Shown: positions 1-12,113 of the stretch, one piece after another
Layout: each line of letters starts with the position of its first letter
Numbering within the stretch: position 1 is the stretch's first letter
NCBI GenBank assembly: GCA_036172665.1
Contig: CM069869.1
Span: forward strand, 4,960,001-5,024,000
Source: Prosopocoilus inquinatus
Taxonomy: Eukaryota; Arthropoda; Insecta; Coleoptera; Lucanidae
Direction of reading: 5' to 3'
DNA: 64,000 bases
Made by a program: the position numbers and the translations under genes
The notes under the pieces: model-generated
What the model saw: only the letters and a program-made list of their open reading frames with translations
What the model was told of the DNA's origin: nothing
The model's database searches: none

Positions 1-1831
1 AAATTGCAAAACACTTACAGTGTTGATACTTGCTCGTCGTCTGGTGACAAGACAGTCGACACACTGTCATTACGTGTGTGCTGTAAAATGTTTCTTTAAC
101 TTCAAGCTTTAATTACTGGATTCCATGTTACTAGTGCGTTACATGCTATTATTATTTGCCTGCTTCGTTTATTCTAATAAGTTCTTCCATTCTACATATT
201 TTCGTTTCCGTGGTAATTTTGCTCCAGATTCTCTTCTTGATTTGAAGTTCCTACATTATGTGTTTGTTGTCTCAATACATGTCTTCTTTCTTCTGTCATC
301 TTTGTATCAACTATCTAACTTTGCATTTATTCTCCTTAATCTTATATCTCTTCTTTGCCAGGTCTATTCTCCCTCGTTATGCCTTTTAACTCGCTTCCGG
401 TTTCTTCTTAATATATTCCACTTCCGTTCTGCACCGTTTAAAGACACGTAGATTAACGTATAAAATTTTCGCTATTTTTTCCTTTGTTTCTTTCAGTTTA
501 TGCTTTTTTTTTGTCTAAGTCTATTTAGAAGTCTCGCTCCTCTTCAAGTGATCACTAGGTACGTAATTTCAAACAATCACAAACTCAGAAAACTGGTGCC
601 AAGTGCTTCTTTCCACATATGCAGGCGATCAAGAAATGTCTTTTCTGGCACAAATGACCTTGTTTCTTGAATACTTTTGGCATATTCCAGTTTTAAGTTT
701 GATTTTTCGTTAAAAAAGAGCTTTTCTTCGTTTTTTTATATTTTTTTGCGCAATAATCAAACATAAATTCTTTTTCTTCTCCTTTTATTTTACTTCTTAC
801 TGACCAAGCAAACTTTTGAACTCATTTGACCAGTCATTTAGTAATTAATAATTATTTTTAACCGATTGGAAGGGAGTGCGATGTTGTCAGATCTTTTTTC
901 CAGTTTCTATCGCCCTCAAAAAAAAAAAAAAATAGTCCGTGAATTTTTATTGAACCTTCTCGGAAAGTAGTAAGATTCCATAATTTTAAAGAATCTCTCT
1001 CTCAGTAATAGACTACGAAGATATTCAAAAGTCCATAATTGAATTGGCTTTTGGTTGGAACGGCGTCACTAGGATTTCTTATACTGCCGACGTTTCGTTC
1101 TTCATTGCAGAAGAACTTTCTCAGGGCTGCTGTTGGTGGTTTTGTTGCTGCTTCTCGTTGAGACTTAAAGTTAAACTAATATTTGAAATTCGTTGAGAAT
1201 TATAATAAATGATCTAACAACCAGTAACATTATTTTCCATCAGAGAATTAAAAAACATACGATTTATTTCCCTTCTTAGTTACTTATCGATGATGCCATT
1301 ATTAAATTTCTCCAAAGATTAGCCGAAAATATTTCAAAAACATATGAGAAGGAATAATAAACTGGTTGCCTTTATCGCATCAGTTTTCAGTCTGGTGCTG
1401 ATGATGTCTGATGATGATGACGAAAGGTATGCTGCTGACCTTAATAAATGTCCACAAAGGTGACGAGACTCTTTCGAGCTTGGATTTGATCTACAATTTT
1501 GTTACGGGTCGGTCCATTTCGTACTAAAAACATCTCACATTTCGACGGCTAAATTTATTTCTGCAGGCCCTAAATTTGATCTGAATTATTCACCTCTGTT
1601 TCACCTACTGTTTTTATAAATATTTTACTAAAAATTCTCAAATTTTTCGAACCTATAAAATTCTAAACACTGAAATCAAATTCCTCGTATTTTGTTGCAC
1701 CTACCGAATGATTTTCACACTTCGTTTTAACGAATTTGTCGAGATTTTGGAGAAAACATTTTCGCTCAATTTTTTTCACCTTTCGAGGAAGTCCAGCCAT
1801 GTTGGTTTTCAGTACCTACACCTTAATTTAC
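1..1831. other. Unassigned AT-rich sequence
   Basis: I see no gene here. A 108-codon open frame at 125-451 is rich in Leu, Phe and Ser with no recognisable domain and is probably chance. Poly-A and poly-T runs are common. Around 1088-1135 a short stretch with the motif CCGACGTTTCG followed by a GAAGAACTTTCTCAGGGC run resembles a common insect transposon fragment, but it is too short to classify. Confidence 0.6.
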
Positions 1832-2155
1832 TGTTACGAATTTGAGGGTTCACAAATTATAGTCGTTAAATTTCAGAACACTTTAATTAAAAGCTGTCGC
1901 TTTACACAATTGTAATGAGCTTGTCTATCAAATAACACTTTTACAAAATGTACTTTCTATTTATTCAATGTACAAATCCTTCGCTCGCTAACTTCCTAAC
2001 TAAACTCGTGGCGGATAGTACGGCTTATATAGCAGAGCCCTCTGTGCTCGAAATTTCTAGAATGATCGCGTAGCTTCAGTCTTGTTTTGTGACGCAAGGT
2101 GGCGTGTTTGATGTTAAAACTAGATCTGTTTGCGCGTCAGGTCTATAACGTTACA
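1832..2155 (+). mobile_element. Possible solo LTR (324 bp)
   Basis: The segment starts TGTTACG and ends CGTTACA, so it has TG...CA ends. It holds a TATATA box at 2026-2031 in a locally more GC-rich stretch, as LTR promoters often do. The bases right after it (TTTTGGTCAACGAG) look like the start of a primer-binding site and 5' leader of a Gypsy-type element. I found no partner LTR, no coding region downstream and no clear target duplication. It may therefore be a solo or truncated LTR, or a coincidence of motifs. Confidence 0.4.
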
Positions 2156-2425
2156 TTTTGGTCAACGAGTATTATGTGTCTAAGGCATTTCTACGTCTCT
2201 AAATCGTGATTCGGTGTCCATTTTGCCCTTGCTTATTCCGTCATCGTCAATTAAGCTGTTACGGAAACGCGTCCGTGTTCACTGCGGATTTTAGTGGAAG
2301 GAAACTCTCTTTATTTCGAAACTAGATATTTCTATCTATAAGTGCCAATCGATTCGTTTGTCGTTCTTTTTGATGTAAGAGAGTAAATTTAGACGGATTG
2401 TTTTGGTGAGCTAACCTCTCTTTTG

Positions 2426-2430
<5 letters not shown>
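2156..2430. other. Unassigned sequence after the LTR-like segment
   Basis: Possible 5' leader of the LTR element followed by unassigned sequence. No open frame of interest. Confidence 0.4.

Positions 2431-2468
<38 letters not shown>
2431..2468. repeat. (ATT)n microsatellite at the 3' end of a non-LTR element
   Basis: About 12 ATT units on the plus strand. It lies at the downstream end of the minus-strand reverse-transcriptase relic, where it reads as an (AAT)n tail. Such simple-repeat tails are typical 3' ends of I/Jockey/CR1-type retrotransposons. Confidence 0.85.
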
Positions 2469-2660
2469 GTAGGTAGTCGCCCAACAGGATAATCCCAATT
2501 ACAGGACGAAAAAAAAGAAGAATAGATATAGAACGATTGGAACTAAACCTAAACTTAACCTAAAACAAAAGAATAAATGTACAACTATAGATATATAGAT
2601 AAACAACAAAAGGCATAAACATAAATATAATGTAAGAAAAAAAAGAAAAAACAAGATCTA

Positions 2661-4327
2661 TCAAAAAAATATATCATTGTACATAGCATCAACATGACGG
2701 CACATAGAGTAAAGAGGTGCCTTAATTAGAATGTTACTCTTTGGAATTGGCAGTTTAAATGTACTAGTCCATCTGGAGTTAAATCGAGGTACTAGAAAAT
2801 TTAGAGAAGCCAAGATTTCAGGACAAACAATTTTAGAGTGAAGTAACTTCCAAATGAAACTGGCACCATGCAGATCTCGTCGGTGTTTAAGAGATTGAAA
2901 GTTGTGGGTTCGTAGTAAGAAGTCATAATCAACGCCTCTCTCAGGATAAACACCTGTGATTTTAAAGGTAAGAAATTTGAGAAACCGACGTTGTATTCGC
3001 TCTATATCTAGTTGAAAACAGATATAATACAGAGACCATACCTGAGAAGCATATTCTAATCGACTGAGAACAAAGCAGTTGTAAAGGCACTTAAATATCT
3101 CAATATTGTTAAAATACTTCACAAATCTCAAAACAAACCCTAAATATTTACAAGTTGCAGTGACAGTGAAGTCAATGTGGTGAGAAAAGCTTAAAGCAGA
3201 ATCAAAGATAACACCCAAATCTTTAGTTACACTTTTCCTAGCCAGCTGCTCACTTTTAATACAGTAATTGTAATTAACAGGATAGACCTTCTTTGTATAC
3301 GTTACGTCGCAACATTTGTTATCGTTCAACTTCAGACAATTATCAGCGCACCAGGAAATAATCGTGTTTAGGCACTGCTGGAGTCGTTCAGCTTCCCAAG
3401 TATTTGAAATAGAAGCATAGGTTTTTAAGTCATCAGCAAAAGCAAGCGAGTGAAAATTTAATGAGTCTAGTAAATCATTGATGAAAATGACGAAAAGTAG
3501 GGGCCCTAAATTTGAGCCCTAAGGCACACCAGAGGTCACTGGATATTCAAATGATTTATAGCCATTGAAAAAGACGTAATTCACTCTGCCAGATAGATAG
3601 GATTGCAGAAAACACACTAAAGACGGAACCATTCCTAAAGAGCTGAGCTTATTGACAAGGAGACCGTGATGCACTGAATCGAAAGCACTGGATAAATCCG
3701 TGTATATGACATCAACCTGACCTTGCTTATCCAACACTTCCGCTATGTATTGCGTTATAGTCACCAAATTTGTAGTAGTAGATCGACCAGAAATGAAACC
3801 GTGTTGATGGGGCGAAATATAAGAACTAATCCTACTGTAAATTAGTTTATAAATAACCTGTTCAAAAATTTTGGCAAAATTATTTCAAATGGCAATAGGA
3901 CGATAATTCTCAAGCTGTGTCTTTTCATCTTTTTTGAAAGCAGGCGTAACTCTAGCGCGTTTCCAGATGTCTGGAAAAGTAGACTTAGCAATTGCAAGAC
4001 TTATAATATGCAGAAGAGGTTTTACAAGCACATATCTAGCATCACGAATCAAAAACTTGGAATTGAATCCTCACCAGAAGTAAGCTTTACTGGAAATTTT
4101 GCCATAACTGTTAACAGTTCTTCTTCAGAGACAGTTGACATTGAGAACGGAGAAACATTTGAAACGACATCCGAAAGCACAGTGTCAGGCAAAAACATAG
4201 CAGAGAATAATTTTGCAAATCCATTGACAATATCTTGAGGACTGGTGTATGTCTTATTATCACTTGAATATAGCTTATTAGGAATACGAGAAGTGCCCTG
4301 CCTCATTTGAAACCTAAACTTATGCAA
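2661..4327 (-). pseudogene. Reverse transcriptase of non-LTR element A, broken
   Basis: Translation shows the usual RT blocks in order: a YRPIA motif (about 3890), an HGF..GRST block (about 3800), YTDLSSAFDSV with the first catalytic Asp (about 3690), the SGVP turn (3522), the NLGPLLF..FINDL block (about 3490) and the FADD active-site box at 3429-3440. A C-terminal domain containing LGVIFDSALSF and the IERIQRRFL block follows, ending at 2661. Three breaks are visible: in-frame TAG at 3519-3521, in-frame TGA at 3885-3887, and a change of frame near 4049, where the upstream piece (4049-4327) ends. The enzyme would have copied element RNA by target-primed reverse transcription. This copy cannot make a full-length product. 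Confidence 0.85.
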
Positions 4328-4333
4328 TATGTT

Positions 4334-4549
4334 CTAATTCTTTAGGTCAGTCTCTATGTAAAGAAATTCTTCTGTAGTGAGCAACAAACGTCGAATGAGA
4401 GTACAATCCTGATCAATTTTGGAACCTCCAGTGTCCTGCACGTACTGAACCAGCTGTGAGGCTGCCTCTACATCGACTGTGAGGTAACTCCTTCTTGCGC
4501 TATGCTGTGTTACTGATTGTTTACTATTCAAAGACAAGAACAAAGACAA
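4334..4549 (-). other. Short open frame of unknown origin beside element A
   Basis: A 71-codon frame directly upstream of the RT relic in the same orientation. It could be a linker part of the element or unrelated. I see no endonuclease motif, so I do not claim a gene. Confidence 0.2.
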
Positions 4550-4615
4550 TTAACAGTGTTAATCTGCTTTGCGTTTACAATAAGCTTAGGGATTGTTTCT
4601 AAGAATGGTTGCATG

Positions 4616-5432
4616 GGGATGGGACGATTCGCCGTCGCCAACTCGCCGTCGCCGATTTACCGTCGCCAATTCGTCGTCGATCCAATTTACCGTCCGCCCA
4701 ATTCGCCGTCCCATGTTACTGTTTTATTTAGCTTGATAAGCTTTAAAACACTTTCTGACCATTTTTAGATAATATCCAAGTTATACCTACGAATTGAAGA
4801 AAATAACTATAATTTCAGTACGTTTCAAGTAAATTAAAATGGACTTTACTATTGTTTTTCTATTTCAACTTAAAATAAATTCCTAATTACAGTGCGACCA
4901 CCGTAAGACACAAAATTACGAAAAAATTGGTGCTCTACGTACACATAATCATAATTCAATTTTTTTTTAATGGAACCCCTTTTTCAATTTATAATTTTAA
5001 ATGACGAGCTTTCATGAATCAATATTTCGAAAGCAGTCGACTTTTGATGTGTAGTAATTTTGATTGATATGATAATCAATATGATTTTGAGCAGAATCTG
5101 AAAATATAAAAAAGAAGAATTGGAGGGATTTTACGAACACCCTGAAGAATAAGAAATACTTCCTGGAAGACCAAATTTTTTTATCTGTTTCTTTATCTAT
5201 GTATCACATTTAATTAATATCAAATTATTTAATTAATTATGTTAACTTCTTTATTTTATTTACATATAATTATCGGTATATTATTATTTGGATATGTACC
5301 TGGACTTAAAACTTTAATCGCTGACGGCGAATTTACCGACGGCGAGTTTTCCGGCGGTGAATTGTACCTACGACGAATCGGCGACGGTGAATTGGCGACG
5401 ACAAATCGGCGATGGCGAATTGTCCTAGACCC
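4616..5432. mobile_element. Non-autonomous DNA transposon with 10-bp target duplication
   Basis: TGGTTGCATG occurs at 4606-4615 and again at 5433-5442, directly flanking an 817-bp segment. The segment's ends are inverted: GGGATGGGACGATTCGCC on the left, and the complement of the right end reads AGGGTCTAGGACAATTCGCC. Each terminal region of about 100 bp is built from degenerate 12-14 bp units such as CGCCGTCGCC plus AATT. The middle (about 4720-5310) is AT-rich and has no transposase. A 9-10 bp duplication is typical of Mutator-like elements, so that is my first guess. The open frames at 4517-4768 and 5239-5523 are by-products of the terminal repeats. Confidence 0.75.
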
Positions 5433-5442
5433 TGGTTGCATG

Positions 5443-6600
5443 CCTCAAATAGTCAAACTTTTGATTGTGAAAGTAAAAAAAAACTCACTTTGTTATAATC
5501 AATACTCCCTGGATAGATATTAAGGAGTTCGTTTTCAAAAACTATTTTTGTACTTTCATTTAATGAATGATGCAACGTAGCAGAAAGAATACAATATAGT
5601 CATTGTAGTGCTCGTGCTCGTAGAGTCACGCTGGAAAAAGCTGGAAAGTGACGTTTAAAATAATTTTAAGGAAATTTCCTCGCTTTTAAATAAAACGCCT
5701 ACAATAGTATTAGAAGTATAAAGCTGAAATGTTGGGCTTAATGACATCCGTCAGTACGTAAAAGTCTTTGTTCAAGAAATGATAACACACACTATATAAT
5801 GCAACTTCAATTTGTCCGAGCCCTTTGGGCCATAAACTTTTATATCCTGTATAAAATGACCTATTACAAAAGCACTTAAAAATTATATAAAACGTGAGGC
5901 GACGAATTTTCCGAAGGAAATTATTTTTTTACGCGGCAATTTAGAACAGAAGCTTTCATTTGAATTATGAGAAAATTGGAAAGGGGGCGGCGAATCACGG
6001 AGGAGATCAGATAAAAACGACGCTTCCACTCTTTTTTATATTTCGAAATGAAATTTAATCAAATGAGAAGAAGAATATTCCGCCGAGTGAAATTCCTTTC
6101 ATTACAACCAACGCCGCGGTGGCGGCGGCGACGGCGGAGGCGTCCCGAGTTTCGTTTGGACGACTCGACGTTAGGGATGCAGAACGAGTAACATAACGTC
6201 TGTAAGTTTTAAAAGATCTGCTTCAGCCGGAGGATATGTATTTGCAACTTTTGTAGTCTGACATAACCCGCTCACGTACTGCTAACTTTACATGAGGCGT
6301 CTTGGAAACTGATGCGTGATTTCCATTGCTAATGCTACACGGCATCACAATCAAGTTTCCATTATATACGCTACATTGCATTTTATGCGCATCGTTTATG
6401 TAAGCAGACCGTTCAGAAAGATTAAGTTTTTGCTGCTTACTCCCACACACAACTCAGTACAATACACACAAATGAATTTTAATGGGTGCAAAAAATCAGT
6501 CTGCAGTTTCTTTGGCACGAAAATCGTAAAAGAACTAAATACCTTTCTCCCTGGGGGACCAAACACACTCCCTAGGGAGTTTTCATTATATTAACACTTA
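5443..6600. other. Unassigned, with a CGG-rich island
   Basis: AT-rich sequence without a credible gene. From about 5985 to 6180 the base composition rises sharply, with GGCGGCGGCG-type runs at 6115-6145. The two overlapping opposite-strand frames near 6223-6594 have no domain and no splice or promoter support. Confidence 0.5.
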
Positions 6601-8600
6601 ACATTTAATTTCATTTACTCGTTGTGTTCAGCATTTTTTCTTTGCAGTACTCGTTCTTCGATTTTCGACGATTTTTTTTCTTTCGATTAATAAACTTAAA
6701 TTCGTTTTAAATAACAGTGACTCAATTTATTGGGTACTACAAAAATAGCCAACGCAGCTGTGTAAATTTGAATCTTCCGATGCAGGTGAATCGGAGTTCG
6801 AAAAACAACGCCAACCTGACGTTACAATGATATTTCACTGTTGTCTTTACGATCGAGTAGGCTTCCCTTCCTACACCTTTGTTTTGGGCGTTGTTGATCG
6901 CCGCAGGGTCACTTTCGTTTGGGGCGCTAATTTCCCTTTCTTGACTGCTAGCAACCAGACGGTGCAGGTGGTGTCACATCTGTTAACATGGTGAGTTTTG
7001 GGTGCGTTGGAAACGAAGTTGTTGTTGGATTCGGTTACCCTACCGTCTTGTGCGGATACACTCATCACGTTAGATATTTCCCCGACTGTTTGTGGGACCG
7101 ATTTCAATTTCTGCGGGTTTTGTAGACGTGAAAAATACATCCTTTTTGGGCGTGCTTTTCCCAAGCAAGGTAAGGACCATCTTGTTACCAGTGTGTTTTC
7201 CAAGTGCGTTTATTGCTCGCGTTCGTTAATATTACGGGGTTGAAAAACCACTTTTCATCCCCTCTTGTCCCTAAATTCTTTTAAACAATACGTACAAATT
7301 TGGATCTCAATCTTTTTGTTCGTAGTGTACTGGTTTAGACCAAAAAGCCAGAAATCGATTTCCAAATTGTTTTCCACGGTTCCCCGAATGGTGCTTTACT
7401 TGTATTTTCAGAATTGTCGAACATATTTTGTCCTTTCCTCTCTCCGCTCTCCTTAGACTTCAAAATGAAAACTTTACTTACGAGAACATCTCAAATAAAA
7501 ATGCCTGAATTTTAAATATAAGAATATATTAAAGAAAAATGTTAAATTTAGTTTACAAAACACCCTCGAAAATTTAAAAAGCAAAAACGTGAAGAAAAAT
7601 CAGTTTACAATTAAAAAAAAAAAGATTCTATTAAAGCAAAATCGTGAAATTTAATTCCAGTACAATTACGCAATTAAAAGAAAAAATATTATGAACAATT
7701 TTTCGACGAGACGAAAAGAATTAAATTTATTAAAATATTAATCACAAATTTTACAAATGACCAAAATTAATTCAATTTAACAAAATAATTTAATTCTATG
7801 AATAAAAATAAAATAAAACAAAAAAAAAGAGTTTTGGAGAGAGAAGGCGAAAACTCGGTATGAAATCAGAACAAAAATAAAGGTTGTGCTAGATAAAAAA
7901 AAGTAACTTCTTTATGCCTGAAAATGAATTACTATTTCAACTCAGCAACAACGACGTTTGGAAACAGTTACATAAAAAAAATACGAATCGATTAGGATTA
8001 AATTAACTACCAGAAAAAAAAAAACAAACTCTCTTGAAGTATAATAACCTCTTCGCGAAAATTAAGTTCAAACTGAAGAAAACTGACTGATTGAAATTTT
8101 TCAACAAAAATAAACTTCAACAAGGAACGAATACGCACTTTTAGCTTAAGTTAAGAAGAAGCTGCACCAGAATTCGTAATCTCAGCCATCCTTTTTATGC
8201 ATTTTCTTCTAACTTAAGTAGGGCATTAGGTTCGGTCTTTGTTAAGCAATGAAAAGAATTAATTGGATTTCATATCGCAGCTTCCGCAATCTCCGTTGCG
8301 GAAGAATGCTGCACAAAGCAACGTGTCGGGTGAAAAAATTCTAAAAACTTCAAAAAGTCATAGTGAGCGATATACAAGGCGACGTGACGAGAACACTCCG
8401 CCGTGTGTTCGCATACGCATCAAAGCGCGAGATCAACTACGCTCCACCAATCATCAATCTCGCCCTATAATTACGACTCAGCTACTAACCTTGATACAAT
8501 TATAATTGCGCGTTGTGAATCATCGTAACAGACGGAATAATTTAATCGCGGCATTTAATTTTTGTAAAAATAATAACGCTTCTCTGCATACCGAATCTTT
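6601..8600. other. Unassigned AT-rich sequence
   Basis: The region 6871-7243 is open on both strands for about 100 codons. Composition there is more balanced and could mark a decayed coding fragment, but I recognise nothing. A stretch at 7367-7420 is repeated in diverged form at 21373-21435 (shared TTGTTTTCCACGG and CTTGTATTTT). From 7460 to 8260 the sequence is very A-rich with no structure of note. Confidence 0.45.
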
Positions 8601-9618
8601 ACGTTAACTCCTTTATAGCAAGTGGTAAGGGGCAGATTTTCACCGGCAGTTCGGCGTTGGGTGTTAGCCTCCGTCCGACCTCGTTAGCAATGTTTGTGCT
8701 TCGATGGCCGTCACATCTCCCCTTTCGTGTCTTTGTTGAAAGCAGAAAAATGCTACTGCCGCCTCCGATTTGGATTTGTCGCAGCCACTTACTATCTTGC
8801 GATCCTGTTCAGGAGGAAATTTTGAGTAAGAAAATTTCTAATTTTTCTTCTTGCCTGCGGAATTTTTACGTGACGTCACACACCCAGGGTGTACAATTCA
8901 TCAGTGGAGTAGATTGAGCTGGGCTACGGGAGTTTTAGGCAACGAAATCAAGGAGGAAGAACGCCCTGTTTGTCGGGCAACATGGGTAGAGGAGTTTTTG
9001 TCGCTTACGTCATACTTACAAGGCTTTGTCAGTTTATTTTTTGCTCTTGCAATTTTATTCTTACGTAGTTGTTAATTTTTTTGATAGTTGGCTCCTTCAG
9101 AGTACGAAAAATTTACGCAGGTTCGTTTACGTTCATTGATTTTAGCTATATCGGCCTGTACGCTTAACGCTTTTTTTATTCTTGCTTTATATCTAATACT
9201 GGCGACTGTAAGCACATATGAGAGTACTCACGTCGGTGTGTTTTTGTCCTTTGCAATTGCTATTCTCTTTTGTTCTCCTATTTCTTTTACACATTTATAA
9301 CATAACTAATTTTCCGTAGGTTAATCGAGGGAATCCTCATAAGGAAAAAAGTGTTAACGATAAATGACGGTACTATCGTGGCTTTCGTATGAAAACTTCT
9401 GGGAGCGTATTTTTGGCTGTAAATATCAAACCCAAATACCGAACAAGAAAATCGTCTGCCAGGGGTGGCGTTGGTTAAAAAGAGTACGTTGGGTTATTAG
9501 AAAGCGAGGAATGGCGCCGTTGTCAGTTAGAGCAGAAAGAGTTTAGCGTGAGTATAAAAGTCGATCACCCCCAAATTGCTACTAGATAAATTATCAGCGG
9601 TTGTTAAATGTGAAACTC
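8601..9618 (+). other. Cluster of short hydrophobic open frames, unassigned
   Basis: Open frames at 8657-8917, 8851-9075, 9088-9300 and 9364-9546 follow one another. The second ends in a Leu/Phe/Ala-rich stretch. The third contains two hydrophobic stretches of about 20 residues that could be membrane segments. A 19-bp sequence at 8629-8647 recurs inverted at 15722-15740, which suggests a dispersed repeat. This may be a broken element or chance; I do not name a gene. Confidence 0.25.
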
Positions 9619-9621
9619 TTA

Positions 9622-9749
9622 GGTCCAGTTTTACAATTGCAGCTCAACTTTGAGCTGAGGTTTAAACCCTTAGCAACGATTATTTCAACAATTGTTGTGA
9701 AGGGTTTAAGCTTCGGCTCAAAGTTAAACCGTGATTGTAAAACTGGGCC
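9622..9749. mobile_element. Foldback MITE, 128 bp, TTA duplication
   Basis: The element begins GGTCCAGTTTTACAATTGC and ends with the near-complement, GATTGTAAAACTGGGCC. It is flanked by TTA at 9619-9621 and 9750-9752. Internal CTCAACTTTGAGCT and GGCTCAAAGTTAAACC pair with each other, so most of it can fold into one hairpin. Its plan matches the MITEs at 45694 and 63508 (ends GGCCCGGTTT). A 3-bp TTA/TAA duplication is characteristic of PIF/Harbinger. Confidence 0.8.
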
Positions 9750-9752
9750 TTA

Positions 9753-10534
9753 CTGAACTTACTGAACCTAAAACTTCGGCTTCGTCTACTTCCGGTCGTG
9801 AATAAAATAGTATAATACACGTCAAAAGAAAAATGCGAGAAAAAATTCGAATTATGAATTTCTCTCACTCGTACAAAATCGAAAACGTAATTTTTATATT
9901 GTTCATTACGCGTGGCCTTATATTCAAATTAACTTGTTACGACAGCGTCGCCGTCGACGGCGGCAGCTCGTTAAAGATTTTAACGCGAAAGTTGGGGCGG
10001 GCGTTCATTAAAGTTTTTTCCCTCTAATCAAATTTCAGCGGCGATTTGCATAATTTGCCCTCCAAACATAGATTCCCCGCATGAATAATTTATTCAATTA
10101 TTTTATTTAAGGACGCGCAGCTGTATAATGATTACGCTCGTCCTTCGTTCTCAGGATAAACAAGGCGGCGTCGTCATCGTTGCTGCCTACTAAACTATGC
10201 GGAGATGTTTCGCCGAATATACCCTCTGTCTACGTCTGAAGAACTGAGGATGGCGTTCGATTTTCCATTTTCTGTTCCTACGGGTATTTACTCGCACTAC
10301 ATGCTTTCATCTTGTATCTTCTTTGACAGGTTCACTCCAGCGATGCAAAATAAGATTTGCTCTTCTTTTCTATGCATAAGCACGATGAAAATGCCTGAGC
10401 ATTTCGTATTTCAGATGTCCAAGGGATATTAAAAATTCCACTCTTTGATGTACGATTTGCAAATCAAGACATTACTTAAGTTAGCAAATCTTTACATATA
10501 CTGTGGGCAAAATGCACTATACTCTGCTCTTTAA
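9753..10534. other. Unassigned sequence
   Basis: No credible gene. A CG-rich patch at 9945-9975 and a 75-codon frame at 10205-10432 show no recognisable domain. Confidence 0.5.
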
Positions 10535-10537
10535 TTA

Positions 10538-10674
10538 GAAGGAGTACTTTGAAATTTTGGCGCTAAAATCGAGCTTTGCCATTGGTAGCTGACCAGAATT
10601 GACCAATAACAAAGCTCGTTTGACCAATGACAAAAGTTCGTTCTTAGCGCCAAAATTTCAAGTACTCCCTCGCC
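10538..10674. mobile_element. Foldback MITE, 137 bp, TTA duplication
   Basis: TTA at 10535-10537 and 10675-10677 flank inverted ends. The left end has GGAGTACTTTGAAATTTTGG and the right end has the near-complement CAAAATTTCAAGTACTCCC. The GGCGCT/AGCGCC and CCATTGGT/ACCAATG pairs extend the stem inward. It has no coding capacity. Confidence 0.75.
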
Positions 10675-10677
10675 TTA

Positions 10678-11719
10678 AAAAAACATAGTGTAGGAAGTCT
10701 AAAGTTAGATTTTCAGTAACTTGCTTTTTAAACTTCAAACTACCCTGTGGAATATAGTTAAATTATTGGAAATTGGAAATATTTATTTTACATTCAGGTT
10801 TGATTCATTTCGAAATGCAATTGGAATTAATGCCCGACGAACCATCGAAAGGGGAGTGGGGCAAAAAAAATAAAAAAGCTCGGGCTCCAGTATTAAAGGA
10901 ATTTCCTCTGGTTGAAAGATCGCGGATTTGCACGCGACGGAAATTTTAATTACTTTTTTAAGCGGCTTCCACAAAGTTCTAAAATGATATTTCCGCTGCG
11001 ATTCGTAGGCAACGTGACGCGCGCCTCGGATAGAATCTGACGAAGGAGCGTGTTTATTTTCTATCAGCTCGGCGAAATTCGACTCGTCTTTTTAATTCCC
11101 CTTCCTCCCTGAATATTCAAAGCCGCCGTCGCCGATAAGAAACTTTCCGGGTTCGTTCTCGTAATCAATTGCTTGCCGGAAAGTTTTTCTTTTTTTTTTT
11201 GGGTGAAAACGCGCGCGTGTGTCTGTTCGAGTGTTAATAAGTAAAAATCACATTTGGCAGATATGTCAGAATTCATAAATTTATATGTATACAGGGGGAA
11301 ACTTCCCCCCTGCGAAACGTATTTTTATGAGTGATTAAATTTTATTTACTGCGTTTCGAATATCTGAATGAAAAGCAATATGCTTCTCCTCAGAAAGAGC
11401 AAGGACTAATTTACTATTTTTGGGCATGTAGTTGGACATGTTTCGAGTCTTGTTATTTCAACGGATTCTGTGAGACTTTTACGAAACAATGTTTGGTTTC
11501 CTTTGAGAGTCGCCTGCTTAAGCTGTTCGTGATTTCCTCGTTAATACCAACCTAACTTTGGATTTTAAGGCTCATTCTTAAGTAGTAACCTTTGTTTACG
11601 TTTTTAATAACGTCGGAAGGTTACCTTCCTAGAGATCGTACTGCGTCGGGCATCACCTATTCCGTTACATAATATTGTTTCTTGACAATTGACAAAATTA
11701 ACTTTACGGGAAAGACTTC

Positions 11720-11720
<1 letters not shown>
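10678..11720. other. Unassigned, with a GC-richer island
   Basis: No credible gene. About 10980-11190 is CpG-rich compared with its surroundings and has no open frame with a domain; it could be a conserved non-coding element. The remainder is AT-rich. Confidence 0.45.

Positions 11721-11776
<56 letters not shown>
11721..11776. repeat. (TAA)n microsatellite, 3' tail of non-LTR element B
   Basis: About 18 TAA units on the plus strand, read as (TTA)n on the minus strand directly after an AATAAA-type signal. It marks the 3' end of the minus-strand element that follows. Confidence 0.85.
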
Positions 11777-11778
<2 letters not shown>

Positions 11779-12113
11779 TTATTGGACCATTTCAAAGAAA
11801 AAAAAAATTACAGTGACGAAACAGATGATAGGAATCCAATGGGACTGGCATCAGTTTACTACAACAAATGCAGCAAACTGTTCTACCTGCCAACCCGAAC
11901 TTAACTAAACTTAACTGAGTTATATCTATAAATATAAGTACTATATATGAAAGTTTGATAACACATGGCAGACCTATAAATGGAAGGACAATCTTAGTTG
12001 ATCTAAAGAAACAGAAATTAGGAAAGAAATTGAATGTATGTAGTTTTGGCGGAAACAAGCAAATTTCATAAAGTAATATTAAAAATTGTGTTATATATTT
12101 TACGTTAAACATC

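Larger units (their letters stand above)
2431..4327 (-). mobile_element. 5'-truncated non-LTR retrotransposon A
   Basis: The minus strand carries, in order, a linker region, a reverse-transcriptase core and the C-terminal region, then a 3' UTR of about 190 bp and an (AAT)n tail. No endonuclease domain is recognisable upstream, so the copy appears 5'-truncated. The frame at 4334-4549 just upstream is not recognisably part of it. The 4616-5432 inverted-repeat element lies further upstream. The order and motifs fit the Jockey/CR1 group; I cannot name the clade. Confidence 0.8.

Noticed and set aside
125..451. 108-codon ORF with hydrophobic stretches
   Set aside because: T-rich sequence gives Phe/Leu by chance; no signal or family.
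6871..7243. Overlapping ORFs on both strands
   Set aside because: Both strands open with no recognisable domain; kept only as unassigned.
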